Below, piece after piece: positions 24,989 to 33,215 of a stretch of 46,172 bases of DNA. Position 1 is the first letter of the stretch. Each line of letters starts with the position of its first letter. The position numbers and the translations under genes were made by a program. The notes beneath the pieces are model-generated. The model was not told the DNA's origin, made no database searches, and saw nothing but the letters and a program-made list of their open reading frames with translations. The stretch comes from Oscillospiraceae bacterium (GTDB lineage Bacteria > Bacillota > Clostridia > Oscillospirales > Acutalibacteraceae), in contig JAQVFM010000001.1 in the NCBI GenBank assembly GCA_028697255.1, positions 83,710 to 129,881 on the forward strand. Reading direction: 5' to 3'.

Positions 24989-26467
24989 ATGGAAGCAACC
25001 AATATTTATGATACGATTGCCCAGCGCACTCAGGGTGATATTTATATAGGGGTTGTAGGGCCCGTGCGGTCGGGTAAATCCACCTTTATCAAAAGATTCA
25101 TGGATATGCTCGTGATTCCCAATATCGAAAGCAGCTATCGTAGGGAACGCGCAACAGACGAGCTGCCACAATCGGCGGCCGGACGCACAATTATGACAAC
25201 AGAGCCCAAGTTTGTTCCTGAGCAGGCGGTGACTATTACGGTCGATGGCACGGCAACTCTTAATGTGCGTATGATTGACTGTGTCGGATATATCGTACCG
25301 TCTTCGTTAGGTTATATTGAGAATAACGCTCCGCGTATGGTGAAAACGCCTTGGTTTGAGGAGGAAATTCCTTTTAACATGGCGGCCGAAATAGGTACGC
25401 AGAAGGTTATCAACGAGCATTCGACAATCGGGTTAGTCGTCACTACAGACGGAAGTATTACCGAAATTCCTCGTGACGAATATGCCGAAGCCGAAGAACG
25501 TGTTATAAACGAGCTTCGGGAAATTAACAAACCCTTTATCGTATTGCTTAACACGGTAAACCCGACTGCCGATGAGCCGGTGCGTATGGCAAGTGATCTT
25601 GAAACCAAATATGGTGTTCCTGTTTATCCCGTCAACTGTCTTGAAATGACAGAAAGTGAAATACGAAGAATCCTTGAAAAGGTTTTATTTGAATTTCCTG
25701 TGCGTGAAATTAATGTCGAGCTGCCAAAATGGCTTACCGGATTAGATAAAAGTCATCCAATTCGGCGCGATGTGTTTGATACAATACGAAGTGCGGCCGA
25801 AAAGGCAACCAAAATCAGCAAGGTATCATCTATGACAAATGATATTGCAGGCTGTGAGTATGTCGACGGCGTGCGTATGACATCGGTTGAGCTGGGCAAA
25901 GGCAGTGCAGGTCTGTATGTTTCACTAAAACCCGATTTGTTCTACAAGGTACTCGGGGAAACAACAGGATTTGAAATTGACGGCGAAGCAGCATTGATGT
26001 CGCATATGGTTGAGCTCGCGTCAATTAAAAAGAGATATGACAAAATTAAAAACGCACTTGATGAAGTTGAGGCAACCGGATACGGAATCGTTATGCCGTC
26101 ACTTGATGAAATGTCTTTGGATGAACCCGAAATTATCCGGCAAAGCGGACGCTACGGCATTCGTCTCAGGGCACAGGCACCCTCGATACATATGCTCAGA
26201 GCCGACATTATGACCGAGGTGTCCCCGATTGTCGGTTCGGAGAGACAGTCCGAGGATTTGGTCAATTACCTGTTGCGCGAATTCGAGGAAGATCCCGGCA
26301 AAATATGGGAGTCCAATATTTTCGGAACTTCGTTGTACGGGCTGGTAAACGAAGGGCTGCATAACAAGCTTTACCGTATGCCCACCGATGCGCGTATAAA
26401 ATTGAAGGAAACGGTTGAGAGAATTATAAATGAAGGCTGCAGCGGACTTATTTGCATTATTGTATGA
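24989..26467 (+). CDS. spoIVA: Stage IV sporulation protein A (coat-base ATPase)
   Basis: SpoIVA polymerises on the forespore surface using ATP and is the base layer of the spore coat. I start at ATG 24989, giving 492 residues, the same as Bacillus SpoIVA; GAAAGGGGGA is 8-10 bases upstream. The Walker A is GPVRSGKST (K30), followed by IMTTEPKFVPEQAV and VRMIDCVGYIVPSSLGY, all family hallmarks. The C-terminal helix and GLICIIV ending, needed for membrane and SpoVM contact in Bacillus, are intact. It directly follows sipL, its binding partner, and ends at a hairpin terminator. Confidence 0.98.
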   Translation: MEATNIYDTIAQRTQGDIYIGVVGPVRSGKSTFIKRFMDMLVIPNIESSYRRERATDELPQSAAGRTIMTTEPKFVPEQAVTITVDGTATLNVRMIDCVGYIVPSSLGYIENNAPRMVKTPWFEEEIPFNMAAEIGTQKVINEHSTIGLVVTTDGSITEIPRDEYAEAEERVINELREINKPFIVLLNTVNPTADEPVRMASDLETKYGVPVYPVNCLEMTESEIRRILEKVLFEFPVREINVELPKWLTGLDKSHPIRRDVFDTIRSAAEKATKISKVSSMTNDIAGCEYVDGVRMTSVELGKGSAGLYVSLKPDLFYKVLGETTGFEIDGEAALMSHMVELASIKKRYDKIKNALDEVEATGYGIVMPSLDEMSLDEPEIIRQSGRYGIRLRAQAPSIHMLRADIMTEVSPIVGSERQSEDLVNYLLREFEEDPGKIWESNIFGTSLYGLVNEGLHNKLYRMPTDARIKLKETVERIINEGCSGLICIIV

Positions 26468-26491
26468 TTCCATTGACTTGTCCGGGTAAGC

Positions 26492-26517
26492 AGAGGGATT
26501 GTCGCCACAATCCCTCT
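26492..26517 (+). terminator. Hairpin terminator after spoIVA
   Basis: AGAGGGATTGT-cgcc-ACAATCCCTCT is a perfect 11-bp stem, 24 bases after the spoIVA stop. The following bases (TGCCATTTTG) are only moderately T-rich. Confidence 0.7.
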
Positions 26518-26608
26518 TGCCATTTTGATAATAATGTCAGTTTAACAGTAATAGTTTAAAAGCCTTTGTTAATGCAAAATACCCCGACCGTCAAAGGAGT
26601 GAAATCAA

Positions 26609-27517
26609 ATGCAGGAAGAAAGGCAGCAGCGAACCGAGCGCACAAGCCGGCAGCGGGATACAAAACAAACCGGATGGCAGCTTGTCGCGGTACAGAGCAT
26701 TTCCTGTGTCGCCGTAATTTTGATTGTTCTTGTATTTAAGCTTATCGGTGGTTCGGCTTTTTCCCAGTTGCGTGACAGCTTTAATAAATCGATTATGAGC
26801 AATTCACTTTTGGCAACTCTTGCAGCCATGATAGATGTTCCGGATGAAAAAAATGAGGACGACTCATCTGTCACGCAAAGCTCGACACAGGAGTCACAAT
26901 CAAATGAAACCACCTCTACTCAAAATTCTTCTTCGGATCCGTCTTCGACAGCATCTGAAACAAACACAACACAGACATCTGAAACATCGGCGTCCACTAC
27001 ATCGGCGGTATCATCATCGTCAACTGCCGTTGCAACAGGCGGACAGGATATTTCGGTACAAGGCAAGGTTGAGTATGCACCCGCAGGAGCGTCTTTTGTT
27101 CCGCTTAAAGTAAACCGGCTTGCAATACAGCCGTTAGAAAGCGGCAAGGTTACATCGCTGTTCGGGTACCGAAAAAACCCTATAACCGGCATCGAAAGCT
27201 TTCATCAGGGCTTGGATATTGCGGTTGAACGTGGCACGCCTATTGCCGCAATGTTTTTCGGAGTTGTAAATGAAATAGGCTCAAATGCAGGGTACGGCAA
27301 TTACATTAAGATATACCACGGGAACGGGATCGAGGTTCTTTATGCACATTGCTCGGAAATACTGGCAAATGAAGGTGCAGCAATACGAGCAGGGGAAATC
27401 GTAGCGCATGCCGGGTCCACCGGTGATTCGACCGGTCCGCATGTTCATATCGAGGTGACACTTGACGGCATAGCGTTTGATCCGGCAGGGATAGTGGATA
27501 CGGGGTATTATGATTAA
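26609..27517 (+). CDS. Membrane-anchored M23 (LytM) protein in the SpoIVFA position
   Basis: The 302-residue protein has a charged N-terminus, one membrane helix (about 27-46), an extracytoplasmic Ser/Thr-rich stretch (about 85-145), and a C-terminal LytM domain (about 185-295). Zinc ligands are visible: H199 and D203 in HQGLD, H247 in YAHC, and H278/H280 in GPHVHIE. The stop overlaps the M50 protease gene by 8 bases. That pairing, with the radical SAM and DUF2344 genes downstream, matches the spoIVFA-spoIVFB locus. In Bacillus SpoIVFA the LytM fold is an inhibitor scaffold; here the metal site looks intact. It could instead be SpoIIQ-like. Confidence 0.8.
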   Translation: MQEERQQRTERTSRQRDTKQTGWQLVAVQSISCVAVILIVLVFKLIGGSAFSQLRDSFNKSIMSNSLLATLAAMIDVPDEKNEDDSSVTQSSTQESQSNETTSTQNSSSDPSSTASETNTTQTSETSASTTSAVSSSSTAVATGGQDISVQGKVEYAPAGASFVPLKVNRLAIQPLESGKVTSLFGYRKNPITGIESFHQGLDIAVERGTPIAAMFFGVVNEIGSNAGYGNYIKIYHGNGIEVLYAHCSEILANEGAAIRAGEIVAHAGSTGDSTGPHVHIEVTLDGIAFDPAGIVDTGYYD

Positions 27518-28094
27518 AATTTATGTTGGCAGAATTGAATACCGCATAAGCCTATTGTTCCCTGCGACACTCGTGGTTCTGCTTACAATTGATAAAACCG
27601 GAATTCCGGCTTGGTGTATAGCTGCATCGGCAATGCACGAAGCCGGTCATTTTGCAGCAATGTATGCTTTTGGTTATCGACCGCATTTGGTTAGTGTTGG
27701 TTTTTTCGGTATATCGGTGCATCACCGCGAAGAGCTTAGCGGCAGCAAAGCCGTTTTTATAGCACTTGCAGGACCGGCCGTGAATATGGTTTCGTTTGTG
27801 GTGCTTTTTTCTGTTTTTGGGTGGACAATACCAGCATTGGTTCATCTTATTATGGCAATTTTCAACCTGCTGCCGATTGAAGCGCTGGACGGAGGGCAGG
27901 CGCTGTATTACCTTTTAGCCGAGCTTAAAGGGGCAGAAAAGGCCGAGCGCATAAGTTTTATTGTGTCGGTGCTGTTTTTAATGCCTCTTGCATCGGTCGG
28001 CTTTTTTTTGCTGTTAAAAAACGGGTATAATTTTACCTTGCTCGGTATAAGTATTTATCTTGGGCTATTACTAATTTTAAAACGCAGGCGTTGA
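27510..28094 (+). CDS. M50 site-2 protease, SpoIVFB-like
   Basis: This 194-residue polytopic membrane metalloprotease carries the zinc motif HEAGH (H43, E44, H47) in the second helix and the third ligand D127 in LPIEALDGGQAL, the LDG motif of site-2 proteases. It has about five membrane spans. SpoIVFB cleaves pro-SigK in the mother cell. It is translationally coupled to the M23 gene, its presumed regulator. It lacks the C-terminal CBS domain of Bacillus SpoIVFB, so length and regulation differ. Whether this organism makes a pro-SigK is not visible here. Confidence 0.87.
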   Translation: MIKIYVGRIEYRISLLFPATLVVLLTIDKTGIPAWCIAASAMHEAGHFAAMYAFGYRPHLVSVGFFGISVHHREELSGSKAVFIALAGPAVNMVSFVVLFSVFGWTIPALVHLIMAIFNLLPIEALDGGQALYYLLAELKGAEKAERISFIVSVLFLMPLASVGFFLLLKNGYNFTLLGISIYLGLLLILKRRR

Positions 28095-28167
28095 AAAAGA
28101 GGGTGCCATGGGTTATACTACTAATAATAAAGACCGAAAAAAATTACGATAAGAAAAGGTATATAGC

Positions 28168-30003
28168 ATGGCATATAATCTTGACGAATTATTTAAAATG
28201 GTGCAAAAGCCGGCACGATATACAGGCGGAGAGCTTAACAGTGTTGTTAAAAATAAAGAAAATGTTGGTGTGCGGTTTGCCTTTTGTTTTCCTGATTTGT
28301 ATGAGGTCGGCATGTCGCATTTAGGCATGAAAATTTTGTACTCGCTATTAAACAAACAGCCCGATGTTTTTTGTGAAAGAGTTTTTATGCCCGATACCGA
28401 TATGGAAGAGCTGATGCGGCAAAACGGCGTTCGTCTGTTTGGGCTTGAAAGCCGTGATGCTATCGACACCTTTGATTTTATCGGTTTTACGTTGCAATAT
28501 GAACTAAGCTATACAGCCGTTTTAAACATGTTAGATTTGGCCGGTCTTCCGATTCGTGCCGAGGATCGCGACAGCACTCACCCACTTGTAATTGCAGGCG
28601 GTCCGTGCGTTTGCAACCCCGAGCCGATTGCCGACTTTTTTGATATATTTGTGTTGGGTGAGGGCGAGGAGGTTATCCTTGAGCTTATCCGGTTATATAA
28701 TTCCCACAGGGAAAAGGGATATGATAAAACAGCTTTTTTGTATCAGGCTGCACACATTGAGGGCGTGTATGTTCCCTCACTTTATCATGTGGAATATAAC
28801 AATGACGGTACAATAGCCAATATAAAACCGCGGGGGGAAGCTCCGGCTACGATCCCAAAGCGCATCATCGGCGATTTGGATACTGTTTATTACCCCGAAA
28901 GCTTTGTTGTGCCATTTATTGATGTTGTTCATGACAGAGCAATGAGCGAGATTTTTCGCGGTTGTATACGCGGGTGCCGTTTTTGTCAAGCAGGTTTTAT
29001 TTACCGACCGGTGCGTGAAAAGTCGCCCGAGGTAATAAATGCTCAAAGCCGATCGCTGTGTGAGAGCACCGGCTATGAGGAGTTTTCGTTGTCCTCGCTT
29101 TCTACAAGTGACTATACACAGCTTGAGAGTTTGCTGCCCATGCTGCTTGAATGGGCACAGGAGCAAAACACAAACATTTCGCTGCCCTCATTAAGAATTG
29201 ATGGCTTTTCAGAGGAGCTTGCCGCAAAACTCAATGTATTGCGGCGCAGTGGTTTAACATTTGCCCCCGAAGCCGGCTCACAGCGACTGCGTGACTCTAT
29301 CAATAAGAATTTAACCGATAATGATATTTTAGAAACTGCAAATAAGGCTTTTACAGCAGGGTGGACAGCCGTAAAGCTGTATTTCATGATTGGATTGCCC
29401 ACAGAAACCTTTGATGATGTGGCCGAGATTATATCGCTGTCACAAAAAATTGTGGATTGCTATTATAAAAACCCCAACAGGCAAAAAGGAAAAGGCGTCA
29501 ACGTATCGGTTAGCGTATCCTCCTTTGTACCAAAGCCCTTTACTCCCTTCCAATGGGAGCCGCAGGATACCATGGAAATGCTGGAGCAAAAACAGAAGTA
29601 TTTGCGCAGCTTGTTGACTACTAAAAAAATCTCGCTGCACTGGCACGATGCCTCTACCAGCTTTTTGGAGGGTATTTTAGCGCGTGGAGACCGCCGTTTA
29701 TGTGATGTTGTTGAGCAGGCATTCAGGCGCGGGTGCAAGCGCGATTCATGGTCAGAGCATTTTAATCTGCAGGCTTGGCTTGATGCGATGGATGATTTGG
29801 GGCTTGACCCGTCATTTTACGCCAACCGCCGCCGATCCTTCGATGAAATTTTGCCATGGGACCATTTAGATTACGGTATTACAAAAAAGTTTTTAATAAA
29901 AGAAAACGAATGTGCTCACAATAACGTCACAACCCCCAACTGCCGTCAGGCTTGTTCCGGCTGCGGTGCTGCGCGGTGGAAAAAAGGGGTGTGTTTGTCT
30001 TGA
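28168..30003 (+). CDS. B12-binding-domain radical SAM protein (TIGR03960 type)
   Basis: The 611-residue protein has an N-terminal B12-binding-like domain (about 30-160), a radical SAM core with the cluster motif CIRGCRFCQAG near residues 270-280, and a Cys-rich tail (CRQACSGCGAARWKKGVC). This combination is typical of the TIGR03960 family, common in Clostridia and always paired with the DUF2344 protein that follows here with a TTGA overlap. The reaction is unknown; a tRNA or cofactor modification has been suggested from gene neighbourhood only. The upstream neighbours (M23, M50) are also the usual ones. Confidence 0.92.
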   Translation: MAYNLDELFKMVQKPARYTGGELNSVVKNKENVGVRFAFCFPDLYEVGMSHLGMKILYSLLNKQPDVFCERVFMPDTDMEELMRQNGVRLFGLESRDAIDTFDFIGFTLQYELSYTAVLNMLDLAGLPIRAEDRDSTHPLVIAGGPCVCNPEPIADFFDIFVLGEGEEVILELIRLYNSHREKGYDKTAFLYQAAHIEGVYVPSLYHVEYNNDGTIANIKPRGEAPATIPKRIIGDLDTVYYPESFVVPFIDVVHDRAMSEIFRGCIRGCRFCQAGFIYRPVREKSPEVINAQSRSLCESTGYEEFSLSSLSTSDYTQLESLLPMLLEWAQEQNTNISLPSLRIDGFSEELAAKLNVLRRSGLTFAPEAGSQRLRDSINKNLTDNDILETANKAFTAGWTAVKLYFMIGLPTETFDDVAEIISLSQKIVDCYYKNPNRQKGKGVNVSVSVSSFVPKPFTPFQWEPQDTMEMLEQKQKYLRSLLTTKKISLHWHDASTSFLEGILARGDRRLCDVVEQAFRRGCKRDSWSEHFNLQAWLDAMDDLGLDPSFYANRRRSFDEILPWDHLDYGITKKFLIKENECAHNNVTTPNCRQACSGCGAARWKKGVCLS

Positions 30004-30653
30004 AAGAAATCAGAATTCGTTTTTCAAAAACCGGACGGGCAAAATTTATCTCCCACCTCGATTTAATGCGTACAATGACGCGAGCTGTACGGCGTGCTGC
30101 AATTCCTGTGTGGTATACCGAAGGGTTTAACCGCCATCCTTACCTTAAATTTGCATCTCCTCTTTCGCTGGGATTTGAGGGATTAGACGAAAGCATGGAT
30201 GTCCGCCTGATAAAGGATATGCCGGCAGCCGATATTGTGGACAGGCTTAACAGAGTTTTGCCCGATGGGCTTAGAGTGCACCGTGCGGGTGAACCTGTTA
30301 TGAAGTTAAGCGATATTGCATTTGCACGATATCGGATGAATTTTAAAGACAACAATAATAATTTATCTAAGTTTGTAACAGAGCAAAACATTATTGCAAA
30401 AAAACGAACCAAAAAAGGTTTGGTTCGCGATATTGAGCTGAGCCCGTTTTTAAATAAGGCAGATTTAATCAAAAACCGCAACGACAACGAGCTTTGCCTG
30501 ATACTGCCCTGCGGTAGCGAAACAATAAACCCTGCACTTGTGGTCACAGCTTATGAAGAATATATCGAACAGTGCCAAGGTCAACATATTAAAGTGCTTT
30601 GCGATATTGCAAGATTAGCCTTACTTAACGGCGACGGACATCTGTTTGTGTAA
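30000..30653 (+). CDS. DUF2344 (TIGR03936) protein, partner of the radical SAM gene
   Basis: I start at TTG 30000 (217 residues): AGGGG lies 10 bases upstream and the protein then begins KEIRIRFSKTGRAKFISHLD, the family N-terminus. An earlier in-frame ATG at 29952 lies inside the previous gene. Hallmarks are HLDLMRTMTRAVRRA, YTEGFNRHPYLKFASPLSLGFEG and a late IKNRNDN. Between lies a Lys-rich insert. The start overlaps the stop of the radical SAM gene (TTGA), so translation is coupled. In other Firmicutes the two act in one uncharacterised pathway near rng/rplU; those genes are absent here. Confidence 0.9.
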   Translation: MKEIRIRFSKTGRAKFISHLDLMRTMTRAVRRAAIPVWYTEGFNRHPYLKFASPLSLGFEGLDESMDVRLIKDMPAADIVDRLNRVLPDGLRVHRAGEPVMKLSDIAFARYRMNFKDNNNNLSKFVTEQNIIAKKRTKKGLVRDIELSPFLNKADLIKNRNDNELCLILPCGSETINPALVVTAYEEYIEQCQGQHIKVLCDIARLALLNGDGHLFV

Positions 30654-30700
30654 TAGCATAGCAAAGAATTGAGCATAATAATGCTCGGAGGCGAATGCTT

Positions 30701-30976
30701 ATGGACGGCAAGATAGTATGTCCTGTTTGTCGGCAGGGTGAAATAACTCTCAAGTACGAGGCGAAATATGTGTATTCATATAAAATAGATTCGGACGCAC
30801 CGGGCGTAAATAACAAGGATGAATTTATGTCCTACCTGTACGATAACAGAGAGCAGACCGAGTCTGTGCAGTATATTGAATGCAGCGTCTGCAACGCAAA
30901 ACAGCCGTGTGTGTTTTCGCTAAAGAGCGGGCGTATCGGTTATGAACAATTAAAACAGGCTATTGACTCGCTATAG
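30701..30976 (+). CDS. Small zinc-ribbon hypothetical protein
   Basis: A 91-residue protein. I chose ATG 30701 because GGAGG is 9 bases upstream; ATG 30695 would leave only 3 bases. Two CxxC pairs (CPVC at about 6-9 and CSVC at about 64-67) could bind one zinc ion. I do not recognise the family. It lies 47 bases after the DUF2344 gene and probably belongs to that transcript. It converges on tspO with a 7-base gap. Confidence 0.7.
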   Translation: MDGKIVCPVCRQGEITLKYEAKYVYSYKIDSDAPGVNNKDEFMSYLYDNREQTESVQYIECSVCNAKQPCVFSLKSGRIGYEQLKQAIDSL

Positions 30977-30983
30977 CCGGCAA

Positions 30984-31469
30984 TTAATTGTTTAATAGAT
31001 AAAACCCGAAATTGAGATAGGCTGTATAGATAAGCGATATAAAATACGGCAGCATAAGTCGATATGCTGATTTTCTTATATATCTAAAGCCTGTAAGAAC
31101 AAGGCTTACGATAGCTATTATACTGAGCAGCAAGAAAAAAGCGACCAAACGCAATTTTAGTCTGAAGAAAATTAAAGGCCACAGCGCACCTAAAAGCAGC
31201 TGCAGCAGATACAGGCGCAGCACGCGTGGACCGTCAATATCATTAATGTTCCAGATGAGATAGGCGGCAATTCCCGTTGTGATATAAAGAACAGCCCATA
31301 AGGCGGGAGAAGTAATGGCGGCAAGTGTCAGCGGTGGCTTGACTAACCCTGCAAAGCCTGAAAATCCGCCAAGCAATGCACCAAAAAAACCCGCGCTCAA
31401 TGTCAATGAAATAAAAAACAACAAAGCTTTAAGATGAAATGTGCGCCTTGGCAATGCAGTAATATCCAT
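30984..31469 (-). CDS. tspO: TspO/MBR-family membrane protein
   Basis: The 161-residue protein has five membrane spans. Family landmarks are KPPLTLAAITSPALWAVLYITTGIAAYLIW in two adjoining pieces (PPLTLAAITSPALWAVLY, then GIAAYLIW), QLLLGALWPLIFF, and the ending LMLPYFISLIYTAYLNFGFYLLN (key part AYLNFGFYLLN). TspO binds porphyrins and steroids and modulates stress responses in several bacteria. The usual Trp in the PPxWxF motif is replaced, so the ligand site has diverged. There is no AAGGAGG box close to the ATG; the start is chosen by reading frame and by the family N-terminus. Confidence 0.85.
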   Translation of the reverse strand: MDITALPRRTFHLKALLFFISLTLSAGFFGALLGGFSGFAGLVKPPLTLAAITSPALWAVLYITTGIAAYLIWNINDIDGPRVLRLYLLQLLLGALWPLIFFRLKLRLVAFFLLLSIIAIVSLVLTGFRYIRKSAYRLMLPYFISLIYTAYLNFGFYLLNN

Positions 31470-31538
31470 TAGACTTCACCTCACCTATAATTATGCCCGC
31501 CTAATAAGAAATATAATTAATGCTTAATTAAATAATAC

Positions 31539-31587
31539 CGCTATTAAAAGTGCTTTGGGGGACACCGCACTCTTAATAGCGTTTTTT
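31539..31587 (+). terminator. Orphan intrinsic terminator upstream of the 31734 gene
   Basis: A 15-base arm (31539-31553, CGCTATTAAAAGTGC) pairs with 31567-31581 with a single mismatch, loop 13 bases, then TTTTTT. It is oriented to stop plus-strand transcription, yet the nearest plus-strand gene ends at 30976 and tspO lies between on the minus strand. Confidence 0.7.
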
Positions 31588-31733
31588 GCGCTTTGGGGCA
31601 AACACATTTCGCCACTACAAACTATACTTTGCAAATTTTATACCAATCTTTTAAGTGGATGTTAGTATTATAAAGGCATATCCGGCATAAATTTAATTGA
31701 TGCAATCAAAAAGCTATAGAGGGGGGTGAAAGC

Positions 31734-32582
31734 GTGCTGGCGGCTCTGTGTGTTAATCAGTCCAGGCGGCGGTGGAAGAGATTTCGCCTGCGTCCGCCGG
31801 CTGTCAAAGCTGATCTTGTGCGAGCGGGAAGCGGGCAATATCTTAAAATAACAGCCGAAACCGGACGCGGCGGCGTGCTTGACTGGACGGCCATACGACG
31901 TGCAGCGGGACGTGAGGCCGGACGGCTTTTGTTGCCAAGAGGAGTTAATCCGCCCATAGACTCGGGAATTATGCCTTTTGCCGGCATTGAGCTGGCAAGG
32001 AGATTAATGGAGCTGGCCGCAGTCGCAATGCTTGAAATCGTGGCCGTTAATCCGCGTATTGTAAAAATTTCAATTTATGATTTACAAGCCACAATGCCCG
32101 ATTTACCGATATCATTTTTACCTTTTGCATCGGAAGTGTGCGTGGTTACTTTATATCCTCATCGGTATGCGCAGCAACAATACGAGGCTATGCACCGGTA
32201 TGGAGCCGTGCTTAACGTGACCAACAATTCCGATTGCATCTCAGGCAGCCTGCTGGTTCTTGTTCCTAATGATATGGGAATGGATTTTAAGGAAAAATTA
32301 TCTGCCAAAGGATGGGTGCTTTGTGCACGTAATTTTTCTTATAGTAAAAAGAATACAAAAGGCATTATATATGGTTTTATTCCACGTTTGTCGCATAAAT
32401 TGCTGGCAGCAGTTCCGCCGGGTTGCGATGCCTTACAGTTTATGGCAGGATTATATGAGCTGAGCGGTGTGCATGAAATAGCAGACAAACCGCCCGAATT
32501 TATGCAAACCGGTGGGCGTACTATCACTCTTAAAGATGCCGCATGGATGCTTGCGGGTATTGACATTGGAATTTCGGTTTAG
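31734..32582 (+). CDS. Conserved-looking hypothetical protein before greA
   Basis: A 282-residue soluble protein that I do not recognise. It starts with GTG 31734, with GAGGGGGGTG 6 bases upstream. The N-terminus is very basic (QSRRRWKRFRLRPP). Residues 45-70 read LDWTAIRRAAGREAGRLLLP then RGVNPP. A Rossmann-like alternation follows at about 100-190: VKISIYDLQ, SEVCVVTLYPHRY, AVLNVTN, GSLLVLVPND. There is no signal peptide or membrane span. It lies 80 bases before greA in the same direction. A leader of about 150 bases after an orphan terminator separates it from the nearest upstream gene. A sporulation link is possible but not shown. Confidence 0.7.
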   Translation: MLAALCVNQSRRRWKRFRLRPPAVKADLVRAGSGQYLKITAETGRGGVLDWTAIRRAAGREAGRLLLPRGVNPPIDSGIMPFAGIELARRLMELAAVAMLEIVAVNPRIVKISIYDLQATMPDLPISFLPFASEVCVVTLYPHRYAQQQYEAMHRYGAVLNVTNNSDCISGSLLVLVPNDMGMDFKEKLSAKGWVLCARNFSYSKKNTKGIIYGFIPRLSHKLLAAVPPGCDALQFMAGLYELSGVHEIADKPPEFMQTGGRTITLKDAAWMLAGIDIGISV

Positions 32583-32662
32583 TATAATAACTGGCATGGT
32601 TAAGATAAATTCGAAATATTTGTTAAATCGACAAAAATTCGCTCCGGAGGAGACTTCGCAGA

Positions 32663-33136
32663 ATGAATAAACGAACAGTCATTACCGACGAAGGACTAAA
32701 AAAGCTTGAAAAAGAGCTTGAAGAATTAAAAACTGTTAGGCGTAAGGAAATTGCTGAAAGAATTAAAACCGCTTTAACCTTTGGAGATCTGTCCGAGAAT
32801 AGCGACTATGATGATGCAAAAAATGAGCAGGCAATTGTTGAAAGCCGAATAAACGAGATTGAAAACCAGCTTAAGGATGTGCACGTGCTTGACGAAAATG
32901 CGATAAGCACCGAAATGGTACACATAGGCTCACGTCTTCGTGTAAAAGACTGCGAAACAGGCGAAGAGGAAAAATATCAGATTGTGGGCTCAACTGAAGC
33001 AAATCCACTTGGTGGCAGAATTTCCGATGAATCGCCTGTTGGCAAGGCTTTTCTTTCGCATAAGGCCGGCGATGTGGTAGAAGTCAGTACTCCGTCCGGC
33101 ATTGTGAAATATGAAATTGTTGAGATTATAAAATAA
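32663..33136 (+). CDS. greA: Transcription elongation factor GreA
   Basis: GreA binds the RNA polymerase secondary channel and rescues backtracked complexes by RNA cleavage. The 157-residue protein has the N-terminal coiled coil (about 10-75) with the acidic tip FGDLSENSDYDDAKNEQ, whose D and E residues hold the catalytic Mg2+, and a C-terminal FKBP-like domain (VGSTEANPLGGRISDESPVG). GGAGGAG precedes the ATG. lysS follows 79 bases later; greA-lysS order is common in Clostridia. Confidence 0.97.
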   Translation: MNKRTVITDEGLKKLEKELEELKTVRRKEIAERIKTALTFGDLSENSDYDDAKNEQAIVESRINEIENQLKDVHVLDENAISTEMVHIGSRLRVKDCETGEEEKYQIVGSTEANPLGGRISDESPVGKAFLSHKAGDVVEVSTPSGIVKYEIVEIIK

Positions 33137-33137
33137 C

Positions 33138-33197
33138 CCGGCTTCGCGCCGGATGCGAACGGGCGCGGTGACCAAAGGGTTGCCCGCCCGCTTTGTT
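33138..33197. repeat. Two GC-rich hairpins between greA and lysS
   Basis: First hairpin CCGGC-ttcgc-GCCGG (33138-33152). Second: CGGGCG (33160-33165) pairs with CGCCCG (33185-33190) across a 19-base loop, then CTTTGTTTT. The second recalls family-1 repeats and may act as a terminator or attenuator between the two genes. Confidence 0.5.
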
Positions 33198-33215
33198 TTA
33201 TAGAAAGGACGAAAA

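Noticed and set aside
28091-28324. A 77-residue frame beginning at the M50 stop
   Set aside because: It overlaps the well-supported start of the radical SAM gene in another frame and shows no domain.
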